Source of the DNA: Acinetobacter chengduensis
GTDB taxonomy: Bacteria > Pseudomonadota > Gammaproteobacteria > Pseudomonadales > Moraxellaceae
Assembly (NCBI RefSeq): GCF_003664645.1
Contig: NZ_RCHC01000011.1
Span: 1 to 64,000, forward strand
DNA: 64,000 nucleotides
Reading direction: 5' to 3'
In this document: positions 56,637 through 64,000 of the stretch, in pieces
How the letters are laid out: every line of letters begins with the position of its first letter
Numbering within the stretch: the stretch's first letter is position 1
Program-made: the position numbers and the translations under genes
The notes under the pieces: model-generated
What the model saw: only the letters and a program-made list of their open reading frames with translations
Database searches by the model: none
Told to the model about the DNA's origin: nothing

Positions 56637-57617
56637 TTAAAGGATAGTTTGATATGCCTCTAAGTAGCTATTTGCCATTTTTTGAATACTAAATCGATCT
56701 TTACTGGACTTAATATTCGCAAACTCACCGACAAAGTCATTATAGTTTTTATAAACTTCATCAATCTTAGAGCGCAAAGCATCCGCATTAGTTTCAAATT
56801 TTAAAGACGCTGGTAAAATTTGCTCACAAATACCCGTATGAGATGAAATCATTAGAGGTGCATAATAGATTGCATCAATCGCAACAAGACCATAGGGTTC
56901 AAAACGTGATGGAATAATATGTAAATCACTACTATACAGAACGTTATTAATTTGATTACTGAACCCTTTTAAAAAGACTTTGTCTTGCAAATTTCGCTCT
57001 TGAATCAACTGCTGTAAATTGTCTTTTTCATCCCCTTCGCCAAATATATGACATTCAAAATCAAAGTTCACAGCGGAAAGTGCTTCAATCGCAATATCAA
57101 AGCCTTTCATGTTATCTAAGCGACCTGTTAGTACAACGTAAAATTTATCAGGACGTTCAATTTTGATTGGCGCTTTATAGGCCATACCATTTTTAATAAT
57201 AATTGATTCTTGTTTTAAAAGTTGCTGCGTATCTTCTAAAATCGCTACACATAGATCGGCAAGATTGTATTTTTTCTTATATTGCAAAGTATGTTTAGTC
57301 GCAATAATCGGTATCTTTTTTTTCAAAAAAAATTGAGCATATTTCATAATCTCAATTTCCTTTGTATTATGACAATGGATAATATCTGGTGCTATTTTTT
57401 CTAATAACTTCGCAGTTTGATATAAAAATAATGGATTATGACGATTCTTTTGAAAATCAAATTCTATGAGCTCTATAGAGTCATCAATATAAGGTTTAAT
57501 CTTGTCATGACTCAAAAGATAGACCTGATGTTCTTTTACCATCTCATTACACAAATCCACACAGACTTTTTCCGTGCCCGCAAACTGAATCCAATGTAAC
57601 GTATGAAGAATCTTCAT
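56637..57617 (-). CDS. GT4-family glycosyltransferase, outer-core locus (sister of the 55400 gene)
   Basis: 326 residues with the same plan as its neighbour: KILHTLHWIQFAGTEKVCVD at the N-terminus, HCHNTKEIEIMKYAQ and CVAILEDTQQ in the middle. The donor-site motif reads EPYGLVAIDA, so the second Glu of EX7E is replaced by Asp. That may still work but is unusual. Like its sister it is AT-rich and has its own terminator. Its role is presumably sugar transfer to the outer core. Confidence 0.85.
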   Translation of the reverse strand: MKILHTLHWIQFAGTEKVCVDLCNEMVKEHQVYLLSHDKIKPYIDDSIELIEFDFQKNRHNPLFLYQTAKLLEKIAPDIIHCHNTKEIEIMKYAQFFLKKKIPIIATKHTLQYKKKYNLADLCVAILEDTQQLLKQESIIIKNGMAYKAPIKIERPDKFYVVLTGRLDNMKGFDIAIEALSAVNFDFECHIFGEGDEKDNLQQLIQERNLQDKVFLKGFSNQINNVLYSSDLHIIPSRFEPYGLVAIDAIYYAPLMISSHTGICEQILPASLKFETNADALRSKIDEVYKNYNDFVGEFANIKSSKDRFSIQKMANSYLEAYQTIL

Positions 57618-57832
57618 CTATCTTCCCAAAACTGTATTACAGCTCAATTATTTTAAATACAAACTTAGATCTGAAAGCAAAGATCAAATCCGTCCATAGT
57701 CAGATAAAAATAATGCCGTAAGCGCTCATAAAATTTAAAACAACACGATTCTATTGATGTATAAGCCGTGCCAAACACCAATATTTTACTGAATGAATAT
57801 CATACCTAATGTAGAATTAGATAAATAGTATT

Positions 57833-58738
57833 ATGTCTTTACACAGCTTTATGATGCGCACAATTTTAAAGAAATGGTATAAATTTCAACAAAAGCAACA
57901 TGCTAGAAAATTTGATTCTCATTGGTACATGCGTTTTGGCTGGTTGCAACAACCATTAAACAATCAAGAACAGCTAAAAACGCTTTTTGAAATTCACTCA
58001 CCACGCAGATTTACTTTCGCTGATTGTTTTTATGCACAAGACAATGATCGACATTTCATTTTCTTTGAAGAAGTTGATGATATTCATCCTGTTGGTTTTT
58101 TGTCAGTTCTAGAAATATTTAAAGATGGAACTTATACAGAACCACAGACCATCTTAAAACTTGACTATCACCTGTCTTACCCATGTGTTTTTCAGGTTAA
58201 AAATGAATGGTTTATGATTCCAGAAACTAGCGCCAACAAAACCATTGAACTTTGGAAATGCATAGACTTTCCTCTAAAATGGGAAAAACACAGTAATTTA
58301 CTGGAAGATATAGAAGCGGTAGATACAACGCCCTTTTTGCATCATGGAATGTGGTATTTATTTACTTCAACCCGTCGAAATTGTAAAAAATTTGGTGACC
58401 GTTTAGATTTATTTATGACGCAAGATATTTTAAATCCTAACTGGCAAGAGCATCCACAAAACCCTGTATGCAAAGGACATCAGCAATTCCGCATGGCAGG
58501 AAAACCATTTATCTATGATGGGAAACTGGTGCGCCCAAGCCAAGATTCTCTCAAACGTTACGGTGGCAACATTGAGCTCAAGCATATTGTAGAACTCAGT
58601 CCAACTACCTATAAAGAAGAGCTCTTAGAGGTGGTTCTGCCAGATTGGAATACCCAAGATGACGGCTGTCATACCATCAATGCTGAAGATAACTTTGTGG
58701 TACTCGATGCTATTCGCTTAACAGCCAAAAGTAAATGA
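57833..58738 (+). CDS. GINT1 N-terminal-domain-like protein (ghy-type outer-core gene)
   Basis: 301 residues, no signal peptide. It has the five-bladed beta-propeller look of glycosyl-hydrolase-43-like domains: repeated aromatic-rich turns such as FADCFYAQDNDRHFIFFEE, SYPCVFQVKNEWFMIPET, VDTTPFLHHGMWYLFTST and FRMAGKPFIYDGKLVRPSQD. The last is typical of the N-terminal domain of glucosamine inositolphosphorylceramide transferase. Genes of this kind in OC loci are labelled ghy. It is the only plus-strand gene in the central locus, and its stop directly abuts the stop of the next gene with no base between. Confidence 0.75.
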   Translation: MSLHSFMMRTILKKWYKFQQKQHARKFDSHWYMRFGWLQQPLNNQEQLKTLFEIHSPRRFTFADCFYAQDNDRHFIFFEEVDDIHPVGFLSVLEIFKDGTYTEPQTILKLDYHLSYPCVFQVKNEWFMIPETSANKTIELWKCIDFPLKWEKHSNLLEDIEAVDTTPFLHHGMWYLFTSTRRNCKKFGDRLDLFMTQDILNPNWQEHPQNPVCKGHQQFRMAGKPFIYDGKLVRPSQDSLKRYGGNIELKHIVELSPTTYKEELLEVVLPDWNTQDDGCHTINAEDNFVVLDAIRLTAKSK

Positions 58739-59776
58739 TTATGCTGAGCGTAGCAAATCCTTGTAAATTTGAAGGGTTTGCTGTGTCATGGCTTCAACTG
58801 TAAGTTCTGCTTTTGCCTTTGTAAATAAAGGCGAAAAATCCTGCTCGGCGACATCTGACAGCGCTTGCTGAATTGAGGCATTTAACTGCTCAGCATTGCC
58901 AATTTCCGCTAAGTATGGCGAGGGTAACCACTCAACCACCCCATTTACTTTGGTTGATGCCATGGTTTTATCTGCTTGTAGCGCTTCCACCATGACTAAT
59001 GGGAAGCCTTCACGATCTGAGGAAAGTACCACGGTATCAGCCAGCTGGATCAAATCACGTGCATCTGTGCGAAAGCCTAGAAATGCAACTTGAGACTGCA
59101 TATTTTGTTGCTGAACTTGCGCTTCTAAATGACTACGCAAAGAACCATCACCAACAATCCATAAATTAGCATCAATCCCCTGCATGGCCTGAATCAACAG
59201 ACGGATATTTTTTACAGGTTCTAGACGCCCAATGCACATCACCAGCTTTTTTGAGCTATCCATGGCTGGATGCACTGTATAAATATCTGCTTTCAGTTGC
59301 TGTTTCTGCTCACCCGACAGTGTAGGTTGCGGATAAACACCGTTATATACAATATGTGCTTTATCAGCGGGAATGCCTTGTGTAAGCGCTTGGCTGACTG
59401 CAATGACAGCATCACCAGAAGCATAAATGGCTTTATTTTTTTTGGTCCCATGTACTGTAGTCACCAGTTTTACAGGTTTCAGCCAGCCACGGATTTTGCT
59501 CATCAGCTCAGTGGCCTTACCCGCCTGCGCATGCACAATATCTGGTTGGATTTGATTAATCAGACTTTTGAGTTGCCAAAGCAAAAATAAATTCCAGCGA
59601 CTACGGGCAAAATCAACAGGATGAAAGTGAACCTTTTCATTAAATTTTTCGGCATAACATGGGTGCGCCAAAATATGCACTTCATGTTGGAGCGACATTT
59701 CATTTACTAAGTTAAAGGTATGTTGCTCTAAACCACCAATACCGCCACTCGTTGCTAGAACTTGTACAATTTTCAC
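58739..59776 (-). CDS. GT4-family glycosyltransferase, outer-core locus
   Basis: 345 residues, GT-B fold. N-terminus KIVQVLATSGGIGGLEQHTFN gives the GGxE-type acceptor loop; GRLEPVKNI and the intact EX7E motif in SSDREGFPLVMVEALQA mark the donor site. The start is a GTG at 59776 that overlaps the stop of the LgtF-like gene (GTGA), so it is translationally coupled. It is the last gene of the string CgeB-like, deacetylase, LgtF-like, GT4. Confidence 0.9.
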   Translation of the reverse strand: MKIVQVLATSGGIGGLEQHTFNLVNEMSLQHEVHILAHPCYAEKFNEKVHFHPVDFARSRWNLFLLWQLKSLINQIQPDIVHAQAGKATELMSKIRGWLKPVKLVTTVHGTKKNKAIYASGDAVIAVSQALTQGIPADKAHIVYNGVYPQPTLSGEQKQQLKADIYTVHPAMDSSKKLVMCIGRLEPVKNIRLLIQAMQGIDANLWIVGDGSLRSHLEAQVQQQNMQSQVAFLGFRTDARDLIQLADTVVLSSDREGFPLVMVEALQADKTMASTKVNGVVEWLPSPYLAEIGNAEQLNASIQQALSDVAEQDFSPLFTKAKAELTVEAMTQQTLQIYKDLLRSA

Positions 59777-60546
59777 GGCTGATCCTGTTTTTTCTTTGCA
59801 GCATTTTGATGTTGCTCAAAAAGCTTTGCCTCTTTTAAAAAGGCATAAAATGCATTGATCATGCTATTTACAAAACCACGCCAGCCATTTAGACAACTAC
59901 GTCGAATAAAGTAGGACTTTAAAAAGGTCACCGGCATAACCAAGCTTAATTTCAACAAGCTTGGCTTTTTGCCTTTTTGAAATTTTTCTGCAGCTTTTAA
60001 GTTGGAGTACTGATTATTTTTTTCAACTTTGACAAAAATACTCGACTCGCCATAGTGATAAATATCACCCTCTGCTTTAAGACTTTGCCCATCGACAATC
60101 ACATTTTCATGGACTTTATTTGCAAGATCATATTGGCCTTTGCTTTTACGGAAAAACCGTACTTTGGCATGTTTTTTCGTATGCTTACTATTGGGCACGC
60201 CTAAAAATACATCGTTAATAGGTGTGATGAGTGCATCCACTTGATTGTCTTGAATTGTACGTTCAATCTCAGCTTTAAGCTCAGCAGACAGGACTTCATC
60301 ACCATCTAAATTGAGTACCCAATCATTTTTGCACTGTGCCAAAGCTAAACTTTTTTGCGCTGCATAACCCTGCCAATCTTGATGTGAAATACGCGTATTG
60401 GCAAAAGACTGTGCAATCGCATAGGTATCATCGATACTGCCAGAATCCAAAATAATAACTTCAGAAAAATCTTTAACGCTCTGCAAGGTGTCTTCTAACC
60501 AAGGCCCGCAGTTTAAAGTCACGATATAAACACTACATGGAATCAT
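59773..60546 (-). CDS. GT2-family glycosyltransferase (LgtF/WaaE-like)
   Basis: 257 residues, GT-A fold. The N-terminus SVYIVTLNCGPWLEDTLQSV, the nucleotide-binding VIILDSGSIDDT, and the DxD-type motif LDGDE match the LgtF/WaaE group of core beta-glucosyltransferases. The basic C-terminus could touch the membrane. It should add a hexose to the inner core. It overlaps the deacetylase gene (ATGA) and the following GT4 gene. Confidence 0.9.
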   Translation of the reverse strand: MIPCSVYIVTLNCGPWLEDTLQSVKDFSEVIILDSGSIDDTYAIAQSFANTRISHQDWQGYAAQKSLALAQCKNDWVLNLDGDEVLSAELKAEIERTIQDNQVDALITPINDVFLGVPNSKHTKKHAKVRFFRKSKGQYDLANKVHENVIVDGQSLKAEGDIYHYGESSIFVKVEKNNQYSNLKAAEKFQKGKKPSLLKLSLVMPVTFLKSYFIRRSCLNGWRGFVNSMINAFYAFLKEAKLFEQHQNAAKKKQDQP

Positions 60547-61298
60547 AATTTATAACGTCCTTTCGCTAAGGCAATGCGCATTTGTAACGCATTCATTGCG
60601 CCATGTGTACTCACACGTGGAATATTAAATTGGTTGGCTGTACTGATATGTTCTACTTTTTTACGCGTAGACACTGCATTTTTAAAGCCGATTTCTTTGG
60701 CCATTTGCTGGTGCTTTTCATTAAAACGACCAAAGGGGTAAGCAAAACTTGGGCATTGACCAACAATCGCTTCTACATCTTTTTTAGATGCCTGCATTTC
60801 TGCAAATGCCTGTTCATCTGACAATTTCAGTAGGTTTACATGATGCTGTGTATGTGCACCAAACTCAATCACACCGGAATTAGACATTTCAATAATTTGA
60901 TCTGTACCTAGCTTTTCAATACCTTCAATTTGAGTGGCCAAATAAATGGTTGCCTTGGCATTGTATTTTTTCAGTAGTGGATAGGCATGTTCATAGTTAT
61001 CTAAAAAGCCATCATCAAATGACAGCGCGAACACATCTTTTTGCCCTTGGTACTGATCAATTTCAGAAACAAAACAGAATGTGGCATTCTTACTCACCAA
61101 ATACTGGAGCAACTCTTCAAACTTGGCAGGTGGCATATTCATGCCCGATGCTTCTGCATGCGGTGTGACTTGATGCAACATCACGACGCGTGGAATATTT
61201 GCGGTGCGTAATGGCGGTAACCAAAAGGTATAATTACCCAACAGATAGAGCACGCCTGCCAACACCACTAAACCTACCAGCACATAAAGAATCCACAT
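60543..61298 (-). CDS. Polysaccharide deacetylase family protein (pda-type)
   Basis: 251 residues from the ATG at 61298, which overlaps the upstream stop as TAATG. An N-terminal membrane helix (residues about 2-22) anchors a NodB-type deacetylase: SFDDGF (metal Asp), HTQHH (metal His), and YPFGRF. In OC loci a gene of this kind (pda1) marks one major group of lipooligosaccharide outer cores and is thought to remove an acetyl group from an N-acetylhexosamine. It sits mid-operon. Confidence 0.9.
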   Translation of the reverse strand: MWILYVLVGLVVLAGVLYLLGNYTFWLPPLRTANIPRVVMLHQVTPHAEASGMNMPPAKFEELLQYLVSKNATFCFVSEIDQYQGQKDVFALSFDDGFLDNYEHAYPLLKKYNAKATIYLATQIEGIEKLGTDQIIEMSNSGVIEFGAHTQHHVNLLKLSDEQAFAEMQASKKDVEAIVGQCPSFAYPFGRFNEKHQQMAKEIGFKNAVSTRKKVEHISTANQFNIPRVSTHGAMNALQMRIALAKGRYKL

Positions 61299-62326
61299 TA
61301 AGCATATACCTCGTGTGACCATTCATAAGGTTCAGACAATGGCTGATCAAAAGTGACTTCAATCATAAACTGTGTAATACGCTTTGCATTAAAACTACTA
61401 CGCGTTTTATTCCAACCTGCTTCTGCAATTTTTTTAGCTTCGTCAGGATGATCTGCGTAGTGTTTAATTTTAGCAGCCAAGTCATTTTGATCGTCAAAAT
61501 AAACCACTTCTTGCTCTGTATACAACTGATCAAAACCAGGAATACGCGGACTAAAGGTTAATAAGCCATTGCCCGTTAACTGTACAATTCGATCCGAACT
61601 ATATAAAGTCACGTCGTTTTTACGTGAATAATTTAGGCCCATTCGAGATTCAGACAACACTTTATAATAGCCTTTGCCATATACGCCAGGTTGTTCAAAG
61701 CAACCATAATACTGATATTGAATACTATTTTGAGTGAGTGTATCTGCTAAGTCTTTTAAGAATTTTTCTCGAACAGGCTCTTTATACACCACACCACAAA
61801 ATATGAATTCTTTATTAATGTGATCCGATTTAAATTGTGTCAACACTTCCACATTACGATGCCCTACATTTGGCATATAGGCTGTTTTTAAATGTGGTTG
61901 TTGCAATTTTTTAAGACATTCGCCACCTGTCGTACAGAAAATTGCATCTAAATACGGCGAAAACTCGCGAACAAAGCCGAGCTTTTGTTCCAAGTACAAT
62001 GGGTCGACATACCAAAAGGCAATTTTTGTTTGTGGAAATTGCTGTTTTATATCGCGCAATACTGTTGGACTCATCAAGTCACTGTGGCCGATCAATACTA
62101 AATCAGGTTCAATATTATTGACGATTTTTAAAATTTCTTTATTGGCCCAATTTGCACCCAATTTTTTAGTTTTAAAAATAGTGCCCATACGCGCCATATC
62201 ACGGAAACTGAAATCATAAACAAAGTGTCCATTTTCAATTAAACCAGCGGAAATTTTGCGGTCAGTGCAATAGAAATGTGCACCCTGCTTATTAAATCCA
62301 AAATTCGCGATATGTAAGATTTTCAT
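61298..62326 (-). CDS. CgeB-like glycosyltransferase, outer-core locus
   Basis: 342 residues. KILHIANFGFNKQGAHFYCT at the N-terminus, VLIGHSDLMSPTVLRDIKQ, KIAFWYVDP, and the C-terminal donor region SRMGLNYSRKNDVTLYSSDR followed by RIVQLTGNGLLTFSP are typical of the CgeB/DUF3880-type glycosyltransferases. It begins a four-gene overlapping string that runs to 58739. A 143-bp gap separates it from the ELM1-like gene. Confidence 0.87.
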   Translation of the reverse strand: MKILHIANFGFNKQGAHFYCTDRKISAGLIENGHFVYDFSFRDMARMGTIFKTKKLGANWANKEILKIVNNIEPDLVLIGHSDLMSPTVLRDIKQQFPQTKIAFWYVDPLYLEQKLGFVREFSPYLDAIFCTTGGECLKKLQQPHLKTAYMPNVGHRNVEVLTQFKSDHINKEFIFCGVVYKEPVREKFLKDLADTLTQNSIQYQYYGCFEQPGVYGKGYYKVLSESRMGLNYSRKNDVTLYSSDRIVQLTGNGLLTFSPRIPGFDQLYTEQEVVYFDDQNDLAAKIKHYADHPDEAKKIAEAGWNKTRSSFNAKRITQFMIEVTFDQPLSEPYEWSHEVYA

Positions 62327-62469
62327 AAATCACTCAAAAACAAGCTGCTAACGTCTGCCTATTCGGCATATTCTAATATTCAATTCAAAAGCATAGCATA
62401 AAGCGGTTTTAACAGCAGTAACTGACTGTTTGCTTTTCTGCGCTAAGCCATTGAAATTCTGTATATGAA

Positions 62470-63375
62470 CTATTTCACACTAAGGTATTGGGCTAAAAGC
62501 TTCTGCGCAACTTTGTTCGCTTCTTCAAATGCTGGCGCCACATGCAATTCATTCACATTAAACTGCGTAGAAACAATTTTTTTATCCAACAAGCCATCTA
62601 CAGATTTCACAATCCGATCCGCTTTTAAACGATCCACTGGAATTACACCCACTTTACAGCCAGCGGTCAGTGCCTCATAAATCATAGACACACTATCTTC
62701 TGTCACCCAAACCGCCTCAGCTTTTTGCATTTCTTCAAAAATCCATCCCTGTGGCGTTTCTTCTACAGGAAAAATCTGCAACTGCTCGGCAAAAGCTTGT
62801 TGTTTCAGTTGCACTAAAAATTCACTGGGCGTTCTACGCGATGTAGTCAAAATAATGTCTGCATCCAGATTTTGCTCTGTAATCTTCTGAATCGAATGGA
62901 GTACTTTAGACGTATTCCACTGATGACGTTTAGATGAACCTCCTAAAGCAATTAACACCCTGTTGGGCTGATGACGTTGCTCATCAATAATTGGATTTAA
63001 TGCGCCTTGTGTCAAAATCACATTGCCCAGCTCAGCAATACCATCATGCTCAGGAATAACCACATGATCAAACCAGCCAAATGGAAAATTCGGCTTCATT
63101 AAAATCACTGTTTTTGACTCAGGATATGCGATGCCCAACAGCAACACACGAGACTGCGTATGACTACCGACCCCAATAATGTAATCAGGTACTTGAGTAA
63201 ATACGTTCGTCTTGGACTGAAGTATGGCTTTAATTAAAGTAAAAAGTGACAGATCATCAATCGAAACTTCTTGAAAAGTCACTGTTTCAGTAGATTGGCG
63301 CTGCATCGCTTTAAACAGGCCGAGGGCTTGCGAACGATGCCCTGCCTTACCATCACTGACATAGACAATGTGCAT
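62470..63375 (-). CDS. ELM1-family (GT-B-like) protein, outer-core locus
   Basis: 301 residues. The ATG at 63375 is preferred over a TTG at 63381 because GGA lies eight bases upstream. The pattern is that of the ELM1 (mitochondrial fission) family: VYVSDGKAGHRSQALGL at the N-terminus, PDYIIGVGSHTQSRVLLLG, RVLIALGGSSKRHQWN, and VTEDSVSMIYEALTAG near the end. Bacterial members sit in lipopolysaccharide loci and probably act as glycosyltransferases. It is next to ilvE at the border of the locus. Confidence 0.87.
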   Translation of the reverse strand: MHIVYVSDGKAGHRSQALGLFKAMQRQSTETVTFQEVSIDDLSLFTLIKAILQSKTNVFTQVPDYIIGVGSHTQSRVLLLGIAYPESKTVILMKPNFPFGWFDHVVIPEHDGIAELGNVILTQGALNPIIDEQRHQPNRVLIALGGSSKRHQWNTSKVLHSIQKITEQNLDADIILTTSRRTPSEFLVQLKQQAFAEQLQIFPVEETPQGWIFEEMQKAEAVWVTEDSVSMIYEALTAGCKVGVIPVDRLKADRIVKSVDGLLDKKIVSTQFNVNELHVAPAFEEANKVAQKLLAQYLSVK

Positions 63376-63411
63376 ATTCAATTTCCAAATGATCTATTCA
63401 TTACAACCAAT

Positions 63412-63441
63412 AAAAAAAGGCGAAACATCTGTTTCGCCTTT
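63412..63441 (-). terminator. Terminator of ilvE
   Basis: A perfect stem AAAGGCGAAACA / TGTTTCGCCTTT with a 2-nt loop; on the minus strand a T run follows. It is 18 bp past the ilvE stop. Confidence 0.88.
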
Positions 63442-63458
63442 CATCTTAACCGATCAGC

Positions 63459-64000
63459 TTATTTTACGTAAGTTAACCAGTGTGCATATTTAGGGTCTTT
63501 GCCCTGAACTGCATCGAAGTATGCTTTTTGGATTTGAGTTGTGATTGGACCACGAACACCTTCACCAATTTGACGATCATCATATTCACGGATTGGTGTT
63601 ACTTCAGCTGCAGTACCTGTAAAGAATGCTTCATCTGCAATGTAGAACTCATCACGTGTGATACGGCGTTCAACAACGTCATAACCCAAGTCTTTAGCAA
63701 TGGTAATAATAGTTTGACGCGTAATACCGTCTAATGCACCACCAGCGATATCAGGTGTATGAATCACGCCATCACGTACCAAGAATACGTTTTCACCAGA
63801 ACCCTGACATACATAGCCTTGCGGATCTAGCAACATTGCTTCGTCGTAGCCAGAATGCGCGACTTCTTGGTGTGCAAGAATAGACAAGGTGTAGTTACCT
63901 GATGCTTTTGCTTTACACATCGTCACGTTTGGATGGTGGTGTGTAAAAGATGAAGTTTTAACGCGAATGCCTTTCGCCATCGCTTCTTCACCTAGGTAAG
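63459..64000 (-). CDS. ilvE: Branched-chain amino acid aminotransferase IlvE (5' part outside the window)
   Basis: About 180 C-terminal residues are visible; the frame stays open to the window edge ([18 protein letters not shown]), so the ATG at 63980 is internal and the gene begins beyond 64000. Family stretches include [40 protein letters not shown] and [12 protein letters not shown]. It is a PLP enzyme for Leu, Ile and Val. The PLP lysine lies outside the window. It is the second border of the outer-core locus. Confidence 0.96.
   Translation of the reverse strand, partial: YLGEEAMAKGIRVKTSSFTHHHPNVTMCKAKASGNYTLSILAHQEVAHSGYDEAMLLDPQGYVCQGSGENVFLVRDGVIHTPDIAGGALDGITRQTIITIAKDLGYDVVERRITRDEFYIADEAFFTGTAAEVTPIREYDDRQIGEGVRGPITTQIQKAYFDAVQGKDPKYAHWLTYVK

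Noticed and set aside
1..64000. CRISPR array, insertion sequence, prophage or rRNA
   Set aside because: No regularly spaced repeats, transposase, terminal inverted repeats, phage genes or rRNA sequence were seen on reading the window and its frames.

Overview
The window looks like the chromosome of an Acinetobacter, probably of the A. calcoaceticus-baumannii complex. It is AT-rich. It carries the BaeSR two-component pair, an AccD-FolC-SPOR gene string, a split trpFB/trpA arrangement and a ZnuD-type zinc receptor. Its last 10 kb lie between aspS and ilvE, the known address of the lipooligosaccharide outer-core (OC) locus in Acinetobacter. The species is inferred from gene order and protein resemblance, not from a database search.

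Layout. 0.1-2.4 kb: a yfiR-yfiN-yfiB-like cyclic-di-GMP module. 2.4-2.9 kb: a minus-strand tRNA operon (Pro-Arg-His-Pro) with a clear promoter and terminator. 3.0-8.9 kb: nadA, argJ, a small exported protein and secA, all minus. 9.2-11.4 kb: a 1-Cys peroxiredoxin, then a metallo-beta-lactamase-fold hydrolase overlapping a phosphatase lipoprotein gene. 11.5-15.4 kb: the tightly overlapping minus-strand string trpA-accD-folC-SPOR protein. 15.8-21.7 kb: an NhaC-type antiporter, an AraC regulator divergent from a metal-dependent hydrolase, DUF2804, DUF1543 and CPBP genes; this block separates trpA from trpFB (22.0-23.8 kb).

24.0-28.8 kb is a vitamin B12 island: two divergent TonB-dependent receptors, each behind its own cobalamin riboswitch, plus a PduO-type cobalamin adenosyltransferase. 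29.1-35.6 kb: a glycerophosphodiester phosphodiesterase, a fatty-acid desaturase, SelO, an MmcQ/YjbR protein next to a cluster of DnaA boxes, and an acyltransferase-SGNH protein. 35.7-40.3 kb: an amino acid permease, baeR-baeS and a divergent lipoprotein with an internal duplication. 40.7-44.5 kb: two tandem acyl-CoA dehydrogenases. 44.5-51.8 kb: a PaiB-like protein, PsiE, two small proteins, a phospholipase D-like protein, ZnuD with a Zur box, and a DUF4184 protein.

51.9-53.7 kb is aspS. 54.0-63.4 kb is the OC locus: an LpxL-type acyltransferase gene that appears frameshifted near its start, a small membrane protein, two sister glycosyltransferases, a plus-strand GINT1-N-like (ghy-type) gene, and a minus-strand string of ELM1-like, CgeB-like, deacetylase, LgtF-like and GT4 genes. 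The window ends inside ilvE.

I saw no insertion sequence, prophage, rRNA or CRISPR array. The most notable items are the broken LpxL-type gene, the double B12-riboswitch island, the DnaA-box cluster, the duplicated lipoprotein beside baeS, and a cysteine-rich mini-ORF without a normal start codon at 40.5 kb.
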